A DNA stretch of 7,056 bases from Crocinitomicaceae bacterium (GCA_015662935.1 DQTF01000201.1:1-7056), one strand, 5' to 3'. Counted from the stretch's first letter, positions 1 to 6,431 are shown. The notes: a model not told the origin generated them from the letters alone. Numbers and translations: made by a program.

Positions 1-1
1 C

Positions 2-136
2 TCCCCGCTCCTGATGGCTATTGCCGTCATCGGAGCTATAACTCCTCAACTGATCAGATATTTAAAAGTTCTAAAGGAACCTAAGTACACAAATAAGCGA
101 ATAGTCCCTTGCTTAAATAATAGAAGATTTAATTAA
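2..136 (+). CDS. possible C-terminal end of an unidentified membrane protein (partial)
   Basis: An open frame runs from the window edge to a TAA at 134-136, giving 44 residues. It opens with a hydrophobic stretch (about residues 3-19, including MAIAVIGAIT) and continues with a basic tail containing LIRYLKVLKEP, as expected for the last membrane helix and cytoplasmic tail of a membrane protein. The first half has mixed G/C third positions typical of native genes here; the tail becomes AT-rich and may be non-native. I do not recognise a family. A competing reading is a minus-strand gene starting at ATG 30-28 with a TATA-like box near 57-66. A 44-codon open frame could also arise by chance, so confidence is low. 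Confidence 0.35.
   Translation, partial: SPLLMAIAVIGAITPQLIRYLKVLKEPKYTNKRIVPCLNNRRFN
128..136 (+). promoter_or_regulatory. possible TATA box for the ATPase remnant
   Basis: TTTAATTAA lies about 40 bases before the ATG at 174. An archaeal start site about 26 bases downstream would leave a short leader that includes the GGTGGTC ribosome-binding-like sequence at 164-170. The surroundings are AT-rich, so the match is weak. Confidence 0.25.
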
Positions 137-173
137 CTCTTCTGAACAAGTTGAGTTCAATACGGTGGTCAAA

Positions 174-542
174 ATGAAACAAAAGAATGAACTATTCAGA
201 ATAAACATCAGAAACCTTGGTTCAATAGAGGAAGGAGAAATAGAGCTTAAACCTCTAACGATACTCTTCGGTAAGAACAATACTGGAAAAACATATGCTG
301 GATATTTACTCTGGGGTTTAGCATTTCAAAGGAAATTTCCAGATTCGCTAAAGATAAAGACCGAAAATTATTCAAAAATTATTCGAGAAATTAAGGAAAA
401 ATTACAAAATAGAAAAATTTCAAGATCCTACGAAAATTTCCCAATTCAGGTCGATTACTTCTTAGGGAAATACACTTTGAATAAGTTGGAGGCTGAAATA
501 CGTAAAGGATTTGTTAAAAAGTTATTTAATTATAATATTTGA
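174..542 (+). pseudogene. AAA/ABC-like ATPase, truncated N-terminal fragment
   Basis: This encodes the first about 122 residues of an ATPase of the RecF/SMC/OLD-like superfamily (AAA_15/AAA_21 type). The visible features are an N-terminal beta-strand pattern (FRINIRNLGSIEEGEIEL), then PLTILFG and a Walker A motif GKNNTGKT, then a charged helical segment with LFNYNI at the end. Such proteins usually exceed 350 residues and carry an ABC signature, Walker B (Asp-Glu) and a switch histidine. None of these is present here or elsewhere in the window, so it cannot work as an ATPase alone. The start is placed at ATG 174 because GGTGGTC at 164-170 sits just upstream; GTG 165 is the in-frame alternative. 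The frame ends in TGA at 540-542, where PIN-domain sequence begins in the +1 frame. Family members often belong to defence or repair modules. Codons are AT-rich. Confidence 0.75.
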
Positions 543-910
543 GTGGGGAGAAATAGTCATCCCGAAGAAAGTTAACTTCTCTATTGGTGTTAAGATTATC
601 AAGTTCTTTTTGGAGAGACTGCTCAGAGTTAAGAAATTCAAGAATAGGGAGGTGGATGTTACAGAAGGGGTTTGCTCCATGGCGCTAGAGCTTTTTTAAG
701 GAAAGGATCATCCACATCAAAGGCTTCAGCTTTACCGACGCGGTGAGCGTGGTAGTGGTAAGAGAGTTTGGTTTAACGTTGATCAGCTTCGATAGTGGGT
801 TTGGAGTTAAAACTGTCGGTGGCTGTTATTGGCTCAGCTTAGATGAGAACGAGAGAAAGAGAACTAAGTCTTTGGAAAATATCGCCCTGAACTATAGCTG
901 TGTAGGATAA
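538..910 (+). pseudogene. VapC-like PIN-domain protein remnant (no N-terminus, frameshifted)
   Basis: Two overlapping frames together give the C-terminal part of a PIN-domain ribonuclease, the usual toxin of VapBC modules. The first frame (538-699) contains EWGE, SIGVKIIKFFLERLLR and EVDVTEGVCSMALELF, then hits TAA. The second frame (from 689) contains FKERIIHIKGFSFTDAV, then REFGLTLISFDSGFG, and stops at 908-910. The SFTDA and FD-x-x-F elements match the third and fourth conserved acidic regions of the family. Dropping one T from the six-T run at 692-697 joins the halves smoothly through ALELFKERII. The first conserved Asp near the N-terminus (DTN/DTG region) is absent; upstream sequence belongs to an ATPase instead. 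No start codon, promoter or VapB antitoxin partner is visible. It was probably a toxin or RNase gene now inactive. The alignment of the part before about 600 to the PIN family is less certain than the rest. Confidence 0.7.
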
Positions 911-917
911 TACCGTC

Positions 918-1207
918 ATGGGTTTGTTTGATTGGGTTTACGCACCTTTCAAGTGTCCATACTGCGGATATGAAGAAGAAGAGCACGGTTGGCAGACTAA
1001 AGCGTTACTTAACATGCTTAACGTCTTTAAAGTAGGTGAAAAGGTCGTACTCTCGAGTTTGAGGAGGAGCTTGTAGTTCAGGAGGGCGTTTTTGAAATTC
1101 ACACTGTATGTCCTAAATGCAAGGAATACGTAGAGTGCCGGATTAAAATTAAGGGTAGTGTCTTAACTGACGAAATAACTTGCAACAAGGAGGACAAGGA
1201 AGATTAA
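918..1207 (+). pseudogene. small zinc-ribbon-like protein, frameshifted
   Basis: ATG 918 opens a frame starting MGLFDWVYAPFKCPYCGYEE, followed by QTKALLNMLNVFKVGEKVVL, and stops early at TAG 1074-1076. A second frame (about 1052-1207) continues with LEFEEELVVQEG, then HTVCPKCKEYVECRIKIKG, and stops at TAA 1205-1207. Removing one CT from CTCT at 1050-1053 restores a single 95-residue protein. It has two CPxC knuckles (CPYC and CPKC) that could bind one zinc together, plus one extra Cys shortly after the second. The layout resembles small archaeal zinc-ribbon proteins of unknown role; I cannot name the family. The gene starts 7 bases after the PIN remnant stop, so the two were probably cotranscribed. 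The break could be a real mutation or a sequencing indel. Confidence 0.65.
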
Positions 1208-1241
1208 AAAAGCAGTACTGGTTAAGATTCCATATAAGAAA

Positions 1242-1251
1242 ATATTTTAAA
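1242..1251 (+). promoter_or_regulatory. TATA box for the acylphosphatase-like gene
   Basis: ATATTTTAAA is centred about 27 bases before the GTG start at 1274, the canonical archaeal distance to the transcription start. This implies a leaderless mRNA, which fits the absence of a Shine-Dalgarno sequence before the GTG. Confidence 0.5.
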
Positions 1252-1273
1252 GGGATATGACAAGCGTTTTAAG

Positions 1274-1834
1274 GTGAGTTTCAAGGCTTTAAAGATTACA
1301 ATCATCGGCAAAGTTCACGATGTTGAATACAGGCTGTTTCTGCTTGAGGAAGCCGATTATCTCTTCATCCCACGCTTCGATGCGAGAAATGTCAAGATAA
1401 ACGGTAAAGAAGCTTTGATAGTTTTGGTTGACGAAGAGAAAGAGCAGATTGAAGAGTTCATTGAATTTGTCAAGACGAACAAGCCTGAAAAGGCTGTTGA
1501 AGAGATAAGAGTCAAAGAGTATAAAGGGAGAGTTAGAGACATTGAAAGATTTAGAGCGAACTTTAACACAGCTCAGCTTTCAAAGATAGTCCAAGTTGGC
1601 TTGAAGATGCTTGAAAAGCAAGATACAATGCTGGGTAAAATGGATTTAATGTTACAAAAGCAAGATGAAACGATAAACGAAATTAGAGTTACGAGAGAAG
1701 ATTTGAAAAAGGAAATCAAAGAAGTTTCATCAAAACTCGATAAGACGAATGAACTTGAGAGAAGATTTGAAAAGCTTGAAGAGGAAATCGAGAGAATAAA
1801 GAAGGCTTTGATTAAAGCGGGAATAAAGATCTAA
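1274..1834 (+). CDS. acylphosphatase-like domain fused to a C-terminal coiled coil
   Basis: The 186-residue protein has two parts. Residues about 5-86 fit the acylphosphatase fold: the signature GKVHDVEYR (12-20) matches the family pattern G-[RK]-V-x-x-V-x-[FY]-R. Arg20 corresponds to the phosphate-binding Arg, and Asn39 in DARN, 19 residues later, is the likely equivalent of the catalytic Asn (18 residues later in the animal enzymes). The characteristic EEFIEFVK helix follows. Residues about 105-182 form a Lys/Glu-rich coiled coil with repeated MLxKxD units (MLEKQD, MLGKMD, MLQKQD), likely for self-association. True acylphosphatases are about 90 residues, so the extension is unusual. It could hydrolyse acyl phosphates or simply use the fold for binding. 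GTG 1274 is the first usable start after in-frame stops (last at 1235), and a TATA box sits at the right distance. There is no signal peptide or membrane helix, so it is cytoplasmic. It looks intact, unlike the genes before it. Confidence 0.75.
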   Translation: MSFKALKITIIGKVHDVEYRLFLLEEADYLFIPRFDARNVKINGKEALIVLVDEEKEQIEEFIEFVKTNKPEKAVEEIRVKEYKGRVRDIERFRANFNTAQLSKIVQVGLKMLEKQDTMLGKMDLMLQKQDETINEIRVTREDLKKEIKEVSSKLDKTNELERRFEKLEEEIERIKKALIKAGIKI

Positions 1835-2070
1835 CTTAGCACTTCCATAACTTTTCTCACAACTATCACAAGAAAAACGAAGAGCAAGAAATAGATGGCT
1901 GGCTTTAGTCCCTGCTTTGTCTCAGGTTTTATGAAATTGCCAGCAACTTCTGCAACGACCAAAAGACCGATAAGCAATAATGTTACGTAAACATCAATCG
2001 TTTTCACTAGAATAGTGCAGATAACAACCCAGATTGCTAGGGTTAGAACTATAGCATCGTCTACATCCAT
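1831..2070 (-). CDS. small three-helix integral membrane protein of unknown function
   Basis: The 79-residue protein is almost entirely hydrophobic. Three membrane segments are visible: about residues 6-22 (IVLTLAIWVVICTIL), 26-46 (VYVTLLLIGLLVVAEVAG) and 57-74 (PAIYFLLFVFLVIVV), with a charged loop KPETKQGLK between the second and third. I do not recognise the family. The start ATG at 2070 overlaps the last 10 bases of the upstream minus-strand gene, and a GGAGG (minus strand, 2084-2080) sits 9 bases before it, so it is translated as the second gene of a two-gene operon. Its product probably acts with the membrane-anchored cysteine-cluster protein made just upstream. The stop overlaps the convergent stop of the acylphosphatase-like gene. 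Confidence 0.75.
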   Translation of the reverse strand: MDVDDAIVLTLAIWVVICTILVKTIDVYVTLLLIGLLVVAEVAGNFIKPETKQGLKPAIYFLLFVFLVIVVRKVMEVLS

Positions 2071-2807
2071 CTCTCGATTCCTCCAATTCTTCTTGCGGAG
2101 ATCTCGACAAATCCATCTCCAATTTTAAACTCCTCAACTACTATTAACTCCTGCAGGCTCTTCGCAATTGACAGCAGTATAGAGCTGCATATGGGACAGG
2201 CAATTTGCTCACAGGTTTTGGAGCAAGTATTTGTCCTTACACCATCTACATACACTTTTATTCTGTCTTCGCTCTCTTCAACCGTCACAGACTTTGCCAA
2301 GCCAAGAGATCTCAGAACAGCGGATGCATTTTCAACAGCATACAATCCAGCGTTTGTGAAATCCATCTCGGAATAACTCTCGTACATCTTCATTAGCTCT
2401 TTTCCGAGAGGAGTCAAAAGCAAACCCATCTCCTTCTCCCTGCCGACGTCTGTAATAAACATCGTATTTCTATCGAGCTTAGCTAAATCTAGATCAAAAT
2501 CTTCGTGTAGCGGTATAAAAACTCCTCCTTCAGGCAGATTGCTGTACGGCGGAATATAAACAGCTTTATTCTTTAACTCCAGCACATTGGCGAGATTTCT
2601 GCTTAATTCAACATACGGCAGAACTACAGCCTTAAAAGCGTCGTACTTTATGTAATCCGAGGTAGAGAACGTGAGAACTACAACTCCCAAAAACACTCCG
2701 CCTATTCCAGCATTTATCATGCTCTGATTTCCATCCACTGCACCTTTGAATGTAAGTACTGAACCAATTGTAATCAGTATAGCTCCAGCTATGTGCTTGC
2801 TTTTCAT
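2061..2807 (-). CDS. membrane-anchored protein with a four-cysteine cluster, unknown function
   Basis: The 248-residue protein has two N-terminal membrane helices (about residues 6-24 and 31-47) separated by a short polar loop, then a soluble domain of about 195 residues. Near the C-terminus four cysteines cluster as TCSKTCEQIACPICSS (Cys195, 199, 204, 207), suggesting a metal site or disulfides. The last part, CPICSSILLSIAKSL followed by VVEEF and a glycine-rich strand, vaguely recalls the C-terminal half of V4R sensor domains; this is only a pattern impression. The segment MGLLLTPLGKELMKMYE could be a helix-turn-helix-like element. The start at 2807 is preferred because a TATA-like box lies 28 bases upstream. 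An in-frame ATG at 2843 would add 12 residues but would overlap that box and leave only 7 bases before the divergent gene. The gene heads a two-gene operon with the small membrane protein at 1831-2070. Confidence 0.7.
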   Translation of the reverse strand: MKSKHIAGAILITIGSVLTFKGAVDGNQSMINAGIGGVFLGVVVLTFSTSDYIKYDAFKAVVLPYVELSRNLANVLELKNKAVYIPPYSNLPEGGVFIPLHEDFDLDLAKLDRNTMFITDVGREKEMGLLLTPLGKELMKMYESYSEMDFTNAGLYAVENASAVLRSLGLAKSVTVEESEDRIKVYVDGVRTNTCSKTCEQIACPICSSILLSIAKSLQELIVVEEFKIGDGFVEISARRIGGIERWM

Positions 2808-2831
2808 CAGGTTTAATAAAATTGTCAAAAC

Positions 2832-2839
2832 TTTAAATA
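2832..2839. promoter_or_regulatory. shared TATA-like box between divergent operons
   Basis: TTTAAATA contains the palindrome TTTAAA (2832-2837). Its centre is about 31 bases before the plus-strand ATG at 2866 and about 28 bases before the minus-strand ATG at 2807. It is therefore suitably placed to drive leaderless or nearly leaderless transcripts in both directions. No other good TATA candidate was seen between the two starts. Confidence 0.45.
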
Positions 2840-2865
2840 TCATTTGCTTTATGAATGATGAAGTG

Positions 2866-4698
2866 ATGCGAAAAATTCTGATTTTAATCCTGCTCGTATC
2901 TCTAATTTCCCCCGTTAACGGTGTCAGGCAGGAAATTTACTCCAAAGCCCGTCCCAGTGATGAGGGCATTTACGTGTACTTCTCAGGAATACTTAAAGAT
3001 TCTGAAAAGATTCTGGACAAATTCCTGGATGAGGAACCAGACGTGAATCTTTCTGTCTCACTCGAGCATAAGGTTAAGCTTACTGAGGAAGAGAGCAGGT
3101 TTTACACTGCTAAAGGTATCAAAAGCAACGTATCAACAGTTGTAAAGCCATTCCTTTCACTATCGAGTGGGATAAAGAAACTGACTCAATCTCAATCTAT
3201 TTTCCTGAAGAGTGTTGAACTCCTTTTTGAGAACAATTATTCTGCTTACATAAGTGTGAGAACAGCTGTAATAAACATGAAACTGGCAGCAGATGAAATA
3301 AATAATTCTATAAACGAGATTGAACAGATTGTACTGTGGAATGAAACGTCAAAGCTTTATTTCGACGTTTCAGAGCTTAAGTCCAAGCTAAAAGACGTTT
3401 ACGATCTAATAGCATACTATGAAAGATTACTAACTAGATTTGAGAAGGATGGCATTGTAGTAGTTGTTTCAGATGATCATCCATTCCTGTACCAGGAGAT
3501 AACGATATACGTGTATGCTAAAAACGTTACACCAACTACACTGTTCATAGACAACATTGAATACGAACTTAAAAACAGCACAATGAAGCACAGATTTGAA
3601 GAGCTTGGTGAACACACAATCTATGCTGAAGGAATAAGTAACGGTAAAATCGTAAAATCCAACGTTGTAAAGGTCTACGTAAGCAAAATACCAACATATA
3701 TCGTTTTATCGTCAAAATCTGCAGCATTTTTGAATGAGAACGTCGAAGTAACTGGTTTTCTATCGGACTACTACGGTAATCCAATAGAGGCAAATGTAAC
3801 GGTTAAAATCGATGGTGAAGAATCTGAATTGACAACACATAACGGATTTTTCAGCTTTAACGTTACAAAAAGCTCTGAAGGTCTCCTAAACATTTCAGTC
3901 TTCTATGCTGGAAACGAAACCTACGAAAGCTCTAATGCGAGCACATCGATTTTCTTCTCCCGATTTCCCATTTCGCTTTACATTGAAGCCGATAAAACAC
4001 GAGTTAGCGTTAATGAAACTGTAAACTTCACAGGCAGGATTAACGTAAACTACTCCATACCAATCCACGTATTCGTCAATTCTACCGATGTGAAAACGCT
4101 GAACGCTACAGAAGAGTTCAATTTCACTTTAAATTTCTCAAATCCGGGAACATACGTAGTATTTGTATACTTTCCCGGAGATTCGTTGCACAAGCCAGCA
4201 GAATCGAACAAAATTGAAATTTTAGTTGAATCAACCCATGGACAGGAATTGGTAAAAATGATGGTAAATAAGATTAAAAACTCTCCATATTATTTTTTGT
4301 TGGTTATTGCTGTCGCCGTAGTTATTCTGGCCTCTATATATGTTAAATCGAGGAGAAAAGGGATAGAATCGAAAATTAGTGTAGAAGAACTGAAAAAAGA
4401 GGAGGTGAAAGAGGGAGGAGAAAAAGTAGAAGAGATTGTTAAGGAATTAAAGCTTCCGGAAAGTGTTGAGGAAGCCTACAAGACACTCTTCAAAACTCTT
4501 GTCAACAAATACAACCTCAAAAAGAGCTTAACGCCGAGAGAGCTCCTTAAAGCGCTTAAAAATGAGCCTTTTGCCGAAAAATTGAAGGTTGTTACAGACC
4601 TTCACGAGAAAGCAGTATATGGTAAAATAGAGCTTAGAGATGAGGAAAGAGGAATTTACTTCAGACTGATTACTGAGATACTGGAGGAGATAGGATGA
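2866..4698 (+). CDS. secreted Ig-like membrane protein with cytoplasmic DUF4129 tail
   Basis: The 610-residue protein starts with a signal peptide (MRKILILILLVSLISPVNG, about residues 1-19). A mostly helical extracytoplasmic region follows (about 40-195), then beta-rich Ig-like repeats (about 196-272, 275-365 and 367-455) containing phrases such as VEVTGFLSDYYGNPIEANVTV, typical of Big/CARDB-like domains. One membrane helix lies at about 476-493, followed by RRK and an acidic/basic linker. A C-terminal DUF4129 domain (about 535-595) includes LTPRELLKAL and EKAVYGK. About nineteen N-x-S/T sequons lie before the helix and none after, consistent with a glycosylated outer part and a cytoplasmic tail. 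DUF4129 proteins are commonly encoded with MoxR ATPases, DUF58 and DUF4350 proteins in membrane-associated complexes of uncertain role. The start at 2866 is favoured by signal-peptide form and TATA spacing; ATG 2851 is in frame and would add five residues. The stop overlaps the next start as ATGA, with GGAGG at 4683-4687 serving the next gene. Confidence 0.85.
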   Translation: MRKILILILLVSLISPVNGVRQEIYSKARPSDEGIYVYFSGILKDSEKILDKFLDEEPDVNLSVSLEHKVKLTEEESRFYTAKGIKSNVSTVVKPFLSLSSGIKKLTQSQSIFLKSVELLFENNYSAYISVRTAVINMKLAADEINNSINEIEQIVLWNETSKLYFDVSELKSKLKDVYDLIAYYERLLTRFEKDGIVVVVSDDHPFLYQEITIYVYAKNVTPTTLFIDNIEYELKNSTMKHRFEELGEHTIYAEGISNGKIVKSNVVKVYVSKIPTYIVLSSKSAAFLNENVEVTGFLSDYYGNPIEANVTVKIDGEESELTTHNGFFSFNVTKSSEGLLNISVFYAGNETYESSNASTSIFFSRFPISLYIEADKTRVSVNETVNFTGRINVNYSIPIHVFVNSTDVKTLNATEEFNFTLNFSNPGTYVVFVYFPGDSLHKPAESNKIEILVESTHGQELVKMMVNKIKNSPYYFLLVIAVAVVILASIYVKSRRKGIESKISVEELKKEEVKEGGEKVEEIVKELKLPESVEEAYKTLFKTLVNKYNLKKSLTPRELLKALKNEPFAEKLKVVTDLHEKAVYGKIELRDEERGIYFRLITEILEEIG

Positions 4699-4699
4699 G
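4684..4699 (+). repeat. 16-base direct repeat, left copy
   Basis: GAGGAGATAGGATGAG is identical to 6417-6432. It contains the ribosome-binding site, the stop of the DUF4129 gene and the start of the nuclease-TPR gene. It also encodes the C-terminal residues EEIG of the DUF4129 protein. The identity ends at both edges (base 4683 G versus 6416 A; base 4700 T versus 6433 A). Confidence 0.9.
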
Positions 4700-6431
4700 T
4701 GATAATGTAGAATGGAATAAAATTAAGAATGCAAAGGAGTTGATTGATTTCTTGATTGATTTTCTTTATAAAGTATTTAAGAAAGAATATATTATGGATC
4801 AATATAAAAAGCTGAAGAGCTTAGCTCCAAGAAGTAAACCTGAAGAGCTAAAATATCTTATAGAGCCAAATGTCCATAGAGTAGCTAAATGGTATGAAAT
4901 TTTGCATAATATTAAGAATAGAAATTATTCATTTGATTTAAGATTTTCTACAGATATAGAAGAGTTTATGAAAATGCTAATATTTGCGTATGCTTTTGAC
5001 AACTTACTGAAACACGGCGTTGTATCACTTGACGACAGCGCTGTTATGGGTCAATTACAGGATCATCGGAGAGGTAAATTTGAATCATTCATGCATCATG
5101 TTCTTGTAGCTTCTAACTATACTTCTCATGGATTTGAGGTTACTTTCTTAGACTTGCTTGAGGAAGGAAAACCTGATATTTATGCCAAAAAGGGCGATCT
5201 GGATGTGTATGCAGAGTGTAAAAGACTTACAAGGAATGATAAGTATGTTGAGATAGCGATTGAAATTGGATCCTGGTTATTTCAGGAAGACATAAATGCC
5301 ATAATAGATGTTACCCTGCTAAGGACTCCAAAAGATGAAAAAAGTATAAAAGAAGTTGCTAAGGCTGTTAAAAAAGCTATTGAACTAGATAGAATAGTGA
5401 AGAATGATTATGTACATGTGTATGTGCAGAATTTACCTGAATTAATAGAGTGGATAGCACCCGTTCAAATTTCAGTACCTGAACCCGAAAATATAGAATT
5501 CATACTTAGCACTTCTTATTTTGGAATATTTGATGGTATCCCAAAAATTAAAAATCCAAAAATTATAATATTAAGAAATCCAAATAAATATGAAGAAATT
5601 CGTAGGAGGTTAAAGAAAGTATTTCAAAAGGCTAACAAACAACTTGAAAGTGTAAAGGGTCGAAAACTCATCTATATTGATGTATCTGAAGTTGCTGGAA
5701 GACCAACTCTTCAGCTACCTGAATTAATTAGATTAAATATAGGACCTGAAATAGTATTAGGAAGAGTTGAAGAATTCGTTAGAAACTGGCTTGAAAGACA
5801 CTTAAATTTAGATGCTGTCTGCTTAACGCAATATAGCCTTTACTTAGATGAATTAGGTCTTCCTAGCTTTATAACATGGGAAAACAAAATTGTAACATCT
5901 TATGTGGCACCAGGATGGACTATACAAACATTAATCATTCCTGTACCTTCTAACTATACGCCAGAGCTACTGGTAAATAGGAGTATAGATTTAGCTAATA
6001 GAGGACTCCATAAGTTGGCAGAATACTATTATAGAAGAGCTATTGAACTTAATCCCAATCTAAAGCAGGCTTATAACAACTTAGGGAATTTATTAAATAA
6101 ATTAGGTAGATCCCATGAAGCTCTTATATATTTAAACAAAGCATTGGAAATCGATCCTCAATATGTATCTGCTCTAATAAATAAAGGTATAGCATTGGTA
6201 AAACTTGGGAAATACAATCAAGCCTTGGAATGCTTTGAAAAAGCTCTAAATCTTGATCCTAATGATAAGAAGGGATGGTACAATAAGGCATTAGTTCATG
6301 CAATGTTAGGTCAACATGATAAAGCTCTTGCCAGCGTCAATAAAGCTTTGGCTATAGATCCAAAGTATAGGGCAGCATTAAAGTTAAAAGAAAAGTTAGA
6401 TAAGGCTAAAGATATAGAGGAGATAGGATGA
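4695..6431 (+). CDS. PD-(D/E)XK nuclease-like domain fused to four TPR repeats
   Basis: The 578-residue protein has no signal peptide or membrane helix. An N-terminal helical region (about 1-120) precedes a candidate PD-(D/E)XK core. Glu130 lies in a helix (GKFESFMHHVLVAS), then GKPDIY supplies Pro160-Asp161, and VYAECKRL supplies Glu174-x-Lys176; this order and spacing match the restriction-endonuclease fold, and all expected acidic and lysine residues are present. Residues about 285-400 form an alpha/beta region (KIIILRN, KLIYIDVS) without a recognised family. Four 34-residue TPR units end the protein (about 422-455, 456-489, 490-523, 524-557), each closing with a form of AL-x-IDP or AIELNP; they probably bind a partner protein. 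The start is the ATG of an ATGA overlap with the DUF4129 stop, behind GGAGG. Codon use is AT-rich and TTA-heavy for leucine, unlike the flanking operon genes, and 16-base direct repeats flank it, suggesting acquisition. A role in nucleic-acid cleavage, perhaps defence, is inferred; the target is unknown. Confidence 0.75.
   Translation: MSDNVEWNKIKNAKELIDFLIDFLYKVFKKEYIMDQYKKLKSLAPRSKPEELKYLIEPNVHRVAKWYEILHNIKNRNYSFDLRFSTDIEEFMKMLIFAYAFDNLLKHGVVSLDDSAVMGQLQDHRRGKFESFMHHVLVASNYTSHGFEVTFLDLLEEGKPDIYAKKGDLDVYAECKRLTRNDKYVEIAIEIGSWLFQEDINAIIDVTLLRTPKDEKSIKEVAKAVKKAIELDRIVKNDYVHVYVQNLPELIEWIAPVQISVPEPENIEFILSTSYFGIFDGIPKIKNPKIIILRNPNKYEEIRRRLKKVFQKANKQLESVKGRKLIYIDVSEVAGRPTLQLPELIRLNIGPEIVLGRVEEFVRNWLERHLNLDAVCLTQYSLYLDELGLPSFITWENKIVTSYVAPGWTIQTLIIPVPSNYTPELLVNRSIDLANRGLHKLAEYYYRRAIELNPNLKQAYNNLGNLLNKLGRSHEALIYLNKALEIDPQYVSALINKGIALVKLGKYNQALECFEKALNLDPNDKKGWYNKALVHAMLGQHDKALASVNKALAIDPKYRAALKLKEKLDKAKDIEEIG

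Noticed and set aside
1..30. Possible start of a minus-strand gene at ATG 30-28 (reads MTAIAIRSGE) with a TATA-like TTTTAAATAT at 66-57 and GAGGAG at 47-42.
   Set aside because: Only ten codons lie in the window, the GAGGAG would be at or upstream of the expected transcription start, and the plus-strand frame here is longer and reads like a membrane protein tail. It remains possible.
1257..1277. Mini-frame MTSVLR overlapping the GTG start at 1274, as a possible leader peptide or frameshifted true start.
   Set aside because: Seven codons including the stop are too short to support, the frame differs from the gene, and the TATA spacing suggests transcription starts downstream of this ATG.
2191..2396. 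Two short plus-strand open frames opposite the cysteine-cluster gene.
   Set aside because: They are antisense to a well-supported gene and show no domain, start signal or independent coding character.
2746..2865. Upstream extension of the Ig-like/DUF4129 gene to a TTG at 2746.
   Set aside because: It would run through the divergent gene's coding region and bury the signal peptide in the interior of the protein.
3569..3793. Minus-strand open frame inside the Ig-like gene.
   Set aside because: It is a shadow of the plus-strand gene, with a composition unlike real proteins and no start signal.
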